Shown: positions 1-5,772 of the stretch, one piece after another | Position numbering within the stretch: the stretch's first letter is position 1 | Layout of the letters: each line of letters starts with the position of its first letter | Assembly (NCBI GenBank): GCA_945877965.1 | Contig: CAMCTH010000301.1 | Span: 1 to 6,141 of the forward strand | DNA: 6,141 bases | Origin: Planctomicrobium piriforme | GTDB lineage: Bacteria; Planctomycetota; Planctomycetia; Pirellulales; PNKZ01 | Direction: 5' to 3' | The notes under the pieces: model-generated | The model's database searches: none | Seen by the model: only the letters and a program-made list of their open reading frames with translations | What the model was told of the DNA's origin: nothing | Translations under genes and position numbers: made by a program

Positions 1-98
1 ACGGTCCAATACTTTCCTTCACGATCGAGCACCACCCATTGATGTCGCGACCTGTCGACGAAGATCGAAACTCGTTGTCGCTGCGGATGCTTGCACAT
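1..98 (-). CDS. Small conserved hypothetical protein, N-terminus only (runs off left edge)
   Basis: This is an open frame from an ATG at 98-96 to the left edge, 32 full codons plus two bases, with no stop. The start is well supported: the minus strand reads AGGAAGGAG at 113-105, then a 6-nt spacer, then ATG, which is the best Shine-Dalgarno match in the window. The visible peptide begins MCKHPQRQR and continues VSIFVDRSRHQWVVLDREGK, then YWTV. It has a basic N-terminus and alternating hydrophobic and charged residues that suggest beta strands, with no signal peptide, so a cytoplasmic protein is likely. The FVD...QWVV.D.(E/D)GK(Y/F)W pattern resembles a short, uncharacterised planctomycete family as I remember it; I could not search to confirm this. 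It lies 100 nt downstream of the Gly/Pro-rich gene on the same strand, behind a hairpin, and may be transcribed separately or with it. Function unknown. Confidence 0.7.
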   Translation of the reverse strand, partial: MCKHPQRQRVSIFVDRSRHQWVVLDREGKYWT

Positions 99-104
99 AA
101 TTCG

Positions 105-113
105 CTCCTTCCT
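105..113 (-). promoter_or_regulatory. Strong Shine-Dalgarno of the left-edge gene
   Basis: On the minus strand AGGAAGGAG lies 6 nt upstream of the ATG at 98-96. Both AGGA and GGAG match the anti-Shine-Dalgarno core, and the GGAG is optimally spaced. This site is the main reason for calling the truncated gene. The other genes here have weak or partial sites, so this one may be translated more efficiently. Confidence 0.75.
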
Positions 114-129
114 AACGCGAGCCCGTCGT

Positions 130-176
130 CGTTCTCCGTCGTCCATTGCAGTCGCTGCGAATGGCAAGCGAGAACG
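130..176 (-). other. Two-tier hairpin in the gap before the left-edge gene
   Basis: An outer stem pairs 130-136 with 170-176 (7 bp, no mismatches). An internal loop of 6 and 5 nt follows (137-142 and 165-169). An inner stem pairs 143-151 with 155-164 (9 bp with G159 bulged) and closes on a 3-nt loop. It fills most of the 100-nt space between the stop of the Gly/Pro-rich gene and the ribosome binding site of the next gene. A small 4-bp hairpin (180-183 with 187-190) lies just upstream in transcription. No run of T follows on the minus strand, so a classic intrinsic terminator is unlikely. A processing site, a 3'-end stabilising structure or a 5'-UTR control element are all possible. The pairing is seen by eye; no energy was calculated. 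Confidence 0.5.
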
Positions 177-198
177 CGAGGTGCGTCACCGATCAACT

Positions 199-1527
199 TT
201 ATGGTTGCTGCGGCTCTTCCAGTCGCACGAGCAGCCACTGTTGCGTCTGACCGTCGGCGAAATGGACCAGCGCCGGCGCGGTGTCCTGCGTGAGATTATT
301 GATGCCGGTCTCCATGATCGGCCGCGGCTTGTCCTTCACGCCCCAAGCGGCGCGCTGACTGGTCTTGTCGATCATGCCTTCCAACGTCTGCGATTCATTC
401 GTGGCCTTATTGTCGAGCGTGCCGGCGATGATCCCTTCTTTGCTGACGGCGAGTTGCATGAACAAGGTCGGCTCGGAGCCCGACTTCTGCCCGTCTTGCG
501 TAACGGCAAACACGCCCAGAGGGAGCCACTCAGAATTTTCCGGCTTCAGATCCGCCGGGGCGGCGGCCGCGATGGCGTCGGCTTGCTGCGCGTACTCGTC
601 GGCGGTCGCGATCGGTTGGTCGCCGCTATAGACGTTGCCGTCTTGGTAGTAGACGTCGCTCCCGTAATCATACGAGACCGCCTGTTCGCCCGAGCCGTAA
701 CCAATCCAACCGCCGAGAGCGGCCCAAGTAGCCCAGCGGTAAGGACGATTGATACGCCAGGCGGCCCAGTTGGGATGGTCGGACCAGAAGTCGAGCCGCG
801 GATAATTCTCGGCGACTTGATTTCGTACCTCGTCCCGTCGTCCTTGTCGGTTCTGCTGCAACTCCTGGCGATTCGCGACCCGCTCGGGTCGATTCTGACC
901 GAGGTTCGCTCCGCCGCCGACGCCCGGCCTCGCACCGATGCCGGCCCCTGGAGCACCCGGCCGCGCGCCGGCGATCGCGCCGCCGGCCGGTAACGTCGCA
1001 GGACGGCCCGGTCCGGTGTCGCGCAGGAAGTCGGCCGCCGCGCCGCCTCCGCCGGGTCGAGCGGCAGGGCCGCCGCCGATGGCGCCCGTCGAAGGACGCG
1101 GGACATTGAGAAAGTTGTTCAGATCACCGGCGGTCGGTCGCCCGCCGCCGGCGACACCCGAACCTGCGCCGCCGGGTCGAGCGCCTCCGATCGAGCCTGA
1201 TCCGACACCGCCGGGGCGAGGACCTGTTCCCGGCCGTGTTCCACCGATGGCGCCCGTCGACGGTCGCACCGGCGCGCTGACGCCGGGACGTGCACCGGCG
1301 GACGGCATTCCCCCGCCGACGCTAGGCCGCGGTCCGCTGCCCCCCATGGAAGGCGAACGACCGCCGTAGGAAGGTGAGGGGCGCGACATGCCGCCGCTTG
1401 GCCGAGACATGCCTCCTCCACCGCCTCCCGCGCGACCTCCTCCTCCGCCGCCGCGAGCGAAGAGTTCGTGATCCGTGAAATAAACAAGAACTCCGGCGAT
1501 CAAGAGAAGCAGGAGGGTGCGTTTCAT
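199..1527 (-). CDS. Secreted Gly/Pro-rich surface-type protein ('mu-protocadherin-like' planctomycete family)
   Basis: This is a 442-residue protein. Residues 1-24 look like a signal peptide: MKR, a hydrophobic core at 4-17, and likely cleavage after ELFA. Residues about 26-210 are low complexity: a glycine run, then many RPG, RPS and GGG units, with RPSTGAIGG occurring twice (88-96 and 144-152) and short DLNNFL and ADFL motifs (135-140, 166-169). Residues 211-240 are rich in Q, N and R, and about 241-280 are rich in Trp and Tyr. A folded C-terminal domain follows (about 290-437), with the motifs YYQDGNVY, YAQQA, WLPLGVFAVTQDG, QLAVSKEGIIAGT, MIDKTSQRAAWGVKDK and VHFADGQTQQWLLVRLEEP. Rhodopirellula and relatives carry proteins with this tail, often labelled putative cell-surface or mu-protocadherin; that label says nothing reliable about function. 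The ATG at 1527 has only a weak AGG upstream. The gene begins 54 nt after the SgcJ-type gene, so co-transcription is likely. A surface or envelope role is inferred from the signal peptide and composition. Confidence 0.88.
   Translation of the reverse strand: MKRTLLLLLIAGVLVYFTDHELFARGGGGGGRAGGGGGGMSRPSGGMSRPSPSYGGRSPSMGGSGPRPSVGGGMPSAGARPGVSAPVRPSTGAIGGTRPGTGPRPGGVGSGSIGGARPGGAGSGVAGGGRPTAGDLNNFLNVPRPSTGAIGGGPAARPGGGGAAADFLRDTGPGRPATLPAGGAIAGARPGAPGAGIGARPGVGGGANLGQNRPERVANRQELQQNRQGRRDEVRNQVAENYPRLDFWSDHPNWAAWRINRPYRWATWAALGGWIGYGSGEQAVSYDYGSDVYYQDGNVYSGDQPIATADEYAQQADAIAAAAPADLKPENSEWLPLGVFAVTQDGQKSGSEPTLFMQLAVSKEGIIAGTLDNKATNESQTLEGMIDKTSQRAAWGVKDKPRPIMETGINNLTQDTAPALVHFADGQTQQWLLVRLEEPQQP
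1049..1260 (-). repeat. Internal direct repeats in the Gly/Pro-rich gene
   Basis: A 17-bp sequence is identical at 1076-1092 and 1244-1260 (168 nt apart), and a 15-bp sequence is identical at 1049-1063 and 1169-1183 (120 nt apart). Both offsets are multiples of three, so the repeats stay in frame. The first pair encodes the core of the repeated RPSTGAIGG motif. This fits growth of the low-complexity region by in-frame duplication or slippage. Convergence under extreme Gly/Pro codon use is possible for the shorter pair. Confidence 0.6.
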
Positions 1528-1581
1528 ATTTATCTGCCTGTGTTTTGTGGTATTGCTCGGAGGGTTTAAGACGGTCGAGTG

Positions 1582-2475
1582 CTATTTCCGCACGATCAAG
1601 ACTTCGTCCACATTCGGGAGCAGTTCGCCCCCCGCCGTTCGCTCGACCGTTTGCCAAGTAAACGAATCGGCATCGACCGGCTTCATAACGTTGACGGCGG
1701 AGGCCTTTCGTCCGTCGGCCAGCGTCCCCTTGTTACGAATGAACCAGCGGTCTTGCTTAAACGTCCAGTCGGCTTCGTTAAAGCCGCCGTCGGAGTCGAA
1801 GGTCCATGAGCGGATCGACTTCGTCGACGCGTCCCAGCCGATAATCTGCATTCCCGATAGTTCAATGCGATCACCGATGGAGATCGAAAATGAGCGCGTC
1901 AGAAAATTGCGATTCTTCGTCCAACTACACTCGGTTTCGATCTGGGCCGTTTCGTCTTGGTCGATCCAGGTGCCGACCATCCATTCCAACGACTTGAGTT
2001 GCTCGTAGTGCGAGGGGGCTTCGGCCTCGGTCCCGTCGGTCACGCGATCGAGCAACCAACGGCCGTCGCGCTTGACGTAGACGGCCGTGTACTTCAGTTC
2101 CTCGGGCTCACCCTGTGGCGACAGCAGCTTCGCCGTTCCGTGCTCGACGGCCGCGTTGGGTGAAAGTAATTGGATCGACTCCGGATTCACATCGAGCTTG
2201 AGTTCCGGCTGTTCCTTGAACAGCGCCGCGAATTGCTCAGCAATGGCGGCGCGGCCGACAACCTCTTCACCAGTCAGGCGATTGGTATAGACGGCCTCGG
2301 GCGACCAAAGGTCGGCCAGCGCCTGGGCGTCGTGCTTGCCGTAGGCTTGGACATACGCGGCCACGGTGGCGCGAATGGCGGCTTCGTCGGTCGACGGTTG
2401 AGCCGACTCTTGCCCCCGGACATGACTTGCAGACGAGCAAGCAAAAAGAAGCAACCAGAGTGGGACTCGTTTCAT
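1582..2475 (-). CDS. Secreted SgcJ/EcaC-family (DUF4440, SnoaL-like) two-domain protein
   Basis: This is a 297-residue protein from the ATG at 2475. That start is preferred because GGGAG lies 9 nt upstream; an in-frame TTG at 2481 would be only 3 nt from it. The N-terminus has a short hydrophobic core (PLWLLLF) and a probable cleavage near VRG/QE (residues 21-22). LLFAC at 9-13 resembles a lipobox, but Phe at -2 is unusual, so a lipoprotein is only an alternative. Residues about 30-150 form a SnoaL-like alpha+beta cone domain: a helix with AYVQAYGKHDAQALADLW, then EAVYTNRLTGEEVVGRAAI, then strands ending KYTAVYVKRDGRWLLDRV. The second half (about 157-297) has LEWMVGTW, IIGWDASTKSIRSWTFDSDG and TLADGRKASAVN, a pattern of planctomycete SgcJ/EcaC-annotated proteins. 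SnoaL-like folds include enzymes and ligand binders; no catalytic residue can be assigned here. The stop at 1582 is 54 nt from the next start, suggesting an operon with the surface-type gene. Confidence 0.88.
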   Translation of the reverse strand: MKRVPLWLLLFACSSASHVRGQESAQPSTDEAAIRATVAAYVQAYGKHDAQALADLWSPEAVYTNRLTGEEVVGRAAIAEQFAALFKEQPELKLDVNPESIQLLSPNAAVEHGTAKLLSPQGEPEELKYTAVYVKRDGRWLLDRVTDGTEAEAPSHYEQLKSLEWMVGTWIDQDETAQIETECSWTKNRNFLTRSFSISIGDRIELSGMQIIGWDASTKSIRSWTFDSDGGFNEADWTFKQDRWFIRNKGTLADGRKASAVNVMKPVDADSFTWQTVERTAGGELLPNVDEVLIVRK

Positions 2476-2484
2476 TTCCAAGTA

Positions 2485-2489
2485 CTCCC
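2485..2489 (-). promoter_or_regulatory. Ribosome binding site deciding the start of the SgcJ-type gene
   Basis: The minus strand reads GGGAG here, 9 nt before the ATG at 2475 and 3 nt before the in-frame TTG at 2481, so the spacing favours the ATG. The site lies in one arm of a short hairpin (2484-2487 with 2493-2496, loop of 5 nt). That could slightly mask it, but four base pairs is weak. Confidence 0.5.
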
Positions 2490-2638
2490 GAAGAGTGTTT
2501 TTTATTGAGACCTAATCCGCCGAGAGCCATCACCGCGATCATAGCGGGAAGGCGAATCGGAAGCACGAACCGTTGAAGAGCTTTTCCAAGCCGATAAAGA
2601 GACCGACAACTGCCGATTATGGGTGCCTGCGCACAGCA

Positions 2639-2700
2639 TGAGCCCGTGGCGCCCTACGGAAGCCACGGACCTCCGGCTTCGCGTTGCTTCGCCGGGCTCA
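2639..2700. repeat. Structured intergenic element with three inverted repeats (candidate dispersed repeat)
   Basis: The ends are perfect 8-bp inverted repeats, TGAGCCCG at 2639-2646 and CGGGCTCA at 2693-2700. Inside, CGTGGC (2645-2650) pairs with GCCACG (2662-2667) across an 11-nt loop, and CCGGC (2673-2677) pairs with GCCGG (2691-2695). If the terminal pairing is trimmed to 6 bp, the three stems fit a three-way junction. On the minus strand, GCGAAGC and GCGAAGCC also form a short direct repeat within the last arm. The element is in non-coding DNA upstream of the SgcJ-type gene. It resembles a GC-rich palindromic intergenic repeat I associate with planctomycete genomes, but copy number cannot be judged from one window. 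Alternatives are a structured 5' leader or a small RNA. Confidence 0.5.
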
Positions 2701-3059
2701 CTCGAACTGCAGTCGTGAATAGTGCATCCAATTGTTGGTTTTGACCGTTCCCTTTGCAGGCCCAAGGAAGGCATTTTTCATGCCGCAGAGTTAAGACTCG
2801 CTCAGCGCCGCTAATTAGGCACTCGGAACAATTACGATCGTATTGTCACACAATCGGAAAGCACACTCGGCTCGTTCGTCCGTGCGGGGCCGCTCGGTTG
2901 CGTGTGCACGTAACCCCCGTGGCAGAGAGCCGCACACGCCACCGCCATCGGCGACCAACGCAGTCCGCTTCGGACATCTAGTTTGTCGTTGAGATCGCCG
3001 TGTTTTACGAGCACCTATGCCAACGTGTAAATGAGCGCATAAGTCATCGACGGTGTTCC

Positions 3060-4487
3060 TTATTTCTTTTTCTTACCGGACTTCGTCGGCTTGGCATTCG
3101 GATCCCACTGTGGGTTGGGCTCGCTCGGCAGCGGGGCCGGCACTCGCTTGATCCAGGCCAAAAGGTCGTCCAAGAGTTCGTCACGCCATTGCGGTTCGTC
3201 GACGGCCAAGTTGCGGTGTTCGCCGGGGTCCGCAGCAAGGTGATAAAGCTCGACGGCGTTGTTCTCGGCGAGCTTGGCCCGGCCGCCGTCGAGTTGCCAT
3301 TCCTCATGGTAGAGATGCAACTTCCAGTCGCCTTTACGAATGACGCTGACCGGCCGCGTGCGAAATAGCGGATCTCGTCCACGCGGCACCGGTCCGTCGA
3401 GATAGCCGGGAAAGTGCCAGAAGATCGCCGGGCGATCGAGCTTTGTTGCACCGGCGAAAAGCGGGGCGAGATTCGTGCCATCCAGAGGACGATCCGTCGG
3501 CAGTTTGGCTCCGGCGACGGCGGCAAACGTGGTGTAAAGATCGACGTTGATGACCGGCACGTCGCACGTCGTGCCGGCCGCGACGACGCCCGGCCGGCGG
3601 ACGATCATCGGCTCGCGAATGCCCCCTTCGTAATAACAGCCCTTCTTGCCGCGGAGCGGTTCCTGCGAAACGTGCGTCCCGCCGTTGTCGGAGGTGAACA
3701 CGACGAGCGTATTCTCGGCGAGCCCCAAGTCGTCCAACTTCTTCAGCACGATGCCGATGCTCTCATCCAAGTCCGCCAAGCAAGCGGCCACGGCGGGATC
3801 GGAAGGCTGCTTCCCAGGCGTCTTCTGCTTGAACTTTTCGAGCGTGGCCGGCCGCGATTGCAGTCCGCTATGAATCGCATAGTGCGGCAGATAAGCGAAG
3901 AACGGCCCGCCGCGATTCGCTTCGATGAATTCGCACGCGGCCGCGGCGATCGAGAACACCCCCTTCGGATCCTTCTCCTCACGACCATTCCAACCGTGGC
4001 CGTCGACCCGAACGACGTCGAAGTGATCCTGCGGTTTGCTACCGCCCGGACCGTCGAGATGCCATTTGCCGAACATGCCGGTGGCGTAACCTGCCGACTT
4101 GAGCGCCTTGGGGAGCGTAAACTCGTCGGCCGGTAGCCCGCCGCAATTCTTGATCGGCACGAGTCGCATTCGTTCCGTCGGACCGCGATCGGTCGAGCCG
4201 ACGGCATAGACGCCGTGCCGCGGCGTGTATTGCCCGGAGATCAAGCAGGCTCGACTCGGAGCACAATTGCCCGCCGCCGCATAAGCCTGCGTGAAAACCA
4301 TTCCTTGCTTCGCCAATCGATCCAAGTGCGGAGTCTCATTGAAGTCAGACCCCGCAAAGCCGCAATCTTGCCAACCGAGATCATCCGCAAAGATGAGGAC
4401 GATATTCGGCTTCTCGGCCGCCGACGATTTCGACGATAGCGCGACCGGGAAACACACAATCAGAATGGAAATAACGACTCGCAACAT
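3060..4487 (-). CDS. Secreted type I (formylglycine-dependent) sulfatase
   Basis: Arylsulfatase-type enzyme, predicted to hydrolyse a sulfate ester, probably on a glycan, outside the cytoplasm. The length is 475 residues from the ATG at 4487, chosen because GAGG sits 6 nt upstream; the ATG at 4499 (four residues longer) has no ribosome binding site. A signal peptide precedes KPNIVLIFADDLGW. The metal site begins at D35-D36. The formylglycine signature is CAPSRACLISG, with C75 the residue converted to formylglycine. GKWH follows at 140-143 (K141, H143), PHYAIH at 202-207 (H207), SDNGG at 267-271 (D268, N269) and RGKKGCYYEGGIREP near 280-294. The C-terminal subdomain includes DPGEHRNL (420-427) and ends SGKKKK. 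All expected catalytic residues are present, so the enzyme looks active. It needs a formylglycine-generating enzyme or anaerobic sulfatase-maturing enzyme encoded elsewhere. The sialidase-like gene ends just upstream, so the two are likely co-transcribed. Substrate is unknown. Confidence 0.95.
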   Translation of the reverse strand: MLRVVISILIVCFPVALSSKSSAAEKPNIVLIFADDLGWQDCGFAGSDFNETPHLDRLAKQGMVFTQAYAAAGNCAPSRACLISGQYTPRHGVYAVGSTDRGPTERMRLVPIKNCGGLPADEFTLPKALKSAGYATGMFGKWHLDGPGGSKPQDHFDVVRVDGHGWNGREEKDPKGVFSIAAAACEFIEANRGGPFFAYLPHYAIHSGLQSRPATLEKFKQKTPGKQPSDPAVAACLADLDESIGIVLKKLDDLGLAENTLVVFTSDNGGTHVSQEPLRGKKGCYYEGGIREPMIVRRPGVVAAGTTCDVPVINVDLYTTFAAVAGAKLPTDRPLDGTNLAPLFAGATKLDRPAIFWHFPGYLDGPVPRGRDPLFRTRPVSVIRKGDWKLHLYHEEWQLDGGRAKLAENNAVELYHLAADPGEHRNLAVDEPQWRDELLDDLLAWIKRVPAPLPSEPNPQWDPNAKPTKSGKKKK

Positions 4488-4493
4488 CGGCGG

Positions 4494-4497
4494 CCTC
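4494..4497 (-). promoter_or_regulatory. Ribosome binding site pointing to the inner start of the sulfatase
   Basis: GAGG on the minus strand overlaps the first in-frame ATG (4499-4497) and lies 6 nt before the second ATG (4487-4485). The 17 nt between the sialidase-like stop and the first ATG hold no purine-rich site. Both starts leave a workable signal peptide, so the choice rests on this motif alone. Confidence 0.5.
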
Positions 4498-4517
4498 ATT
4501 GATTCAAGGATGCGACT

Positions 4518-5747
4518 CTATTCTTCCCGCAGCCGGGTCACGACCGCTCGTAACTTCGTATTCGGATCGACGGGTCGGCCTGCGCGGATGTCGGCCTCGG
4601 TGAACTTCGCGAGAAGTACCGAGCCGGTGCCCGGCTTTCCGTCGCGATTGAGCGTGTACCGTGTCTGATCATAGATGACGTACAGCGTGCCGTTGGGACC
4701 CTCGGCGCCGTCGGGGTACGACGATTCACGCTCGTCGAGCAACAGGCCTCCCTGCCACGTCAAACCGTCGTCGTCGGAGACGAACGCCGTTAGGTGGGAT
4801 CGCGCCGAACCGGTCGGTGCGTTGTTGCGCACCAGCAACAGAGCGCCGCTCCGCAATCGACGCACGTAGAACCGCTTGCTCGCCGTGGTGCCGCCGGTCA
4901 GGAACATCGTCCCGGCTTTCCAGGTTCGGCCGTCGCCGGTCGACGTGCTCTGGGCGATCCCACCCGTGTTGCGAATCAGCATCCACAGGCTCCCGTTCCT
5001 GCGCTCGACGAACATATGCTCATCGACGCGAGTGCCCGGCATGCGGACCTGCCCGATCCGTTCGAACGTCCGCCCACCGTCGGTCGAACGAACGACGTTC
5101 GAGCCGCGTTCTTCGCCCAGGTCATGCGAGAGCCCGGCATTGGTGTAAGGCGCAATCTCCTTCTCGTCGAAGGTCACGTTCGGCACGCTCGTGCTGTCGC
5201 GCCAATAGCCGACGGGCAGCAGCCACGATCCGTCGCCGAGCACCGTCGGCTTGTTGAGCATTACACCGTTGCTGATGCGGCGCGGCTCGCTCCAGTGCGG
5301 ATTCTCGGCGTCGGGCTCGTCCGTCACCGCGGCCCACACGCCCATGCGGCCGTCCTGCAATCCGGCGCTTTGGGCCCAGAAGAACCAGAGCCGCTCGGTC
5401 GGATCAAGCCACAAGCAGGGATCGTAAGTATGGCAAAGTCGCGGAGCGTGCAGGACGAGTTTCTCCGTCCAGGTCACTCCGTCGTCACCGCTGGTCGCCA
5501 GCACTACATAACTCGCAGGGCTTTCGACGCCACGCGGACTTTTTCCTGCGTACCATGCCGCCCACAGCCGACCGCGTGGCGCCCGTTCAACGGCCGCCAC
5601 GCCTTGCGCTCCGCGTGAACTCTTGGCATGATCGGCGTCGATCTCTGTAACAACTCGCGCCGGATGCAGGGCCAAGTCGGGAAGCGCCGCCGGTGCTTGC
5701 GAACACAAGGCTGCGACTAGCGCGACATTCAGCATAGATGAGATCAT
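4518..5747 (-). CDS. Secreted BNR/Asp-box sialidase-like glycoside hydrolase (exo-alpha-sialidase family annotation)
   Basis: This is a 409-residue protein with a signal peptide (hydrophobic core about 5-14, likely cleavage near APA at 18-20). The rest is a predicted six-bladed beta-propeller. Asp-box turns (S-x-D-x-G-x-x-W/F) are visible: SGDDGVTW (86-93), STDGGRTF (221-228) and SDDDGLTW (324-331), plus a degenerate one, STGDGRTW (269-276), where Gly replaces the Asp. Other family-like motifs are AQGVAAVERAPRGRLWAAWYAG (48-68), TYDPCLWLDP (107-116), LNKPTVLGDGSWLLPVGYW (164-182) and SSYPDGAEGPNGTLYVIYDQTR (342-363). No FRIP motif is present and I cannot assign a full arginine triad, so real sialic-acid specificity is uncertain; planctomycetes have many such paralogues with unknown substrates. 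The ATG at 5747 lacks a good ribosome binding site; ATG at residue 5 is possible. The gene sits 25 nt after the CBM9-like gene and just before the sulfatase, consistent with one glycan-degrading operon. Confidence 0.88.
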   Translation of the reverse strand: MISSMLNVALVAALCSQAPAALPDLALHPARVVTEIDADHAKSSRGAQGVAAVERAPRGRLWAAWYAGKSPRGVESPASYVVLATSGDDGVTWTEKLVLHAPRLCHTYDPCLWLDPTERLWFFWAQSAGLQDGRMGVWAAVTDEPDAENPHWSEPRRISNGVMLNKPTVLGDGSWLLPVGYWRDSTSVPNVTFDEKEIAPYTNAGLSHDLGEERGSNVVRSTDGGRTFERIGQVRMPGTRVDEHMFVERRNGSLWMLIRNTGGIAQSTSTGDGRTWKAGTMFLTGGTTASKRFYVRRLRSGALLLVRNNAPTGSARSHLTAFVSDDDGLTWQGGLLLDERESSYPDGAEGPNGTLYVIYDQTRYTLNRDGKPGTGSVLLAKFTEADIRAGRPVDPNTKLRAVVTRLREE

Positions 5748-5772
5748 GCGAGGGATTTCCCGGCGTACTGAA

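Larger units (their letters stand above)
2476..3059. other. Intergenic region without a convincing gene
   Basis: These 584 nt separate the sulfatase stop from the SgcJ-type start. Open frames exist but start at TTG or GTG without ribosome binding sites and have no recognisable protein pattern. Visible structure, apart from the element at 2639-2700, is limited to small hairpins: 2770-2774 with 2780-2784, 2842-2846 with 2850-2854, and 2963-2967 with 2971-2975. None is followed by a T run on the minus strand, so I cannot name a terminator for the sulfatase operon. A minus-strand TATGAT at 2543-2538, 62 nt upstream of the ATG at 2475, could be a -10 box, but I see no matching -35. A promoter for the left block should nevertheless lie in this region. 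Confidence 0.6.

Noticed and set aside
91..993. Long plus-strand open frame of 300 codons opposite the Gly/Pro-rich gene
   Set aside because: It lies antisense to a well-supported gene. Its composition is Arg-rich, as expected from GC-rich complement, and it has no recognisable domain and no ribosome binding site.
938..1369. Proline-rich plus-strand frame
   Set aside because: It mirrors the Gly/Pro codons of the low-complexity region on the opposite strand; the low complexity alone explains the lack of stops.
2639..2700. tRNA or tRNA-like gene, because of the cloverleaf-like pairing
   Set aside because: There is no TTCGA T-loop signature, no anticodon arm of proper size and no acceptor stem with CCA; only the arm count is similar.
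2502..2774. 90-codon minus-strand frame across the structured element
   Set aside because: It runs through the inverted-repeat element, lacks a ribosome binding site and reads as Ser/Arg-rich noise. Database entries resembling it would probably be translations of the repeat, not proteins.
2770..2784. GGCAT/ATGCC hairpin with an internal T run as a possible terminator
   Set aside because: The T run is in the loop, not after the stem, and the stem is only 5 bp. It does not meet the form of an intrinsic terminator on either strand.
2832..3014. 60-codon minus-strand frame beginning with GTG
   Set aside because: No ribosome binding site, no family pattern and a non-ATG start. Kept only as a possible remnant in the findings.
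3414..4136. 240-codon plus-strand frame inside the sulfatase
   Set aside because: It is fully antisense to the sulfatase, whose catalytic motifs are intact. The frame is rich in Arg and Ala and shows no domain.
4794..5618. 274-codon plus-strand frame inside the sialidase-like gene
   Set aside because: Antisense shadow of a gene with clear Asp boxes; the composition (Arg, His, Ala, Pro) is typical of GC-rich antisense frames.
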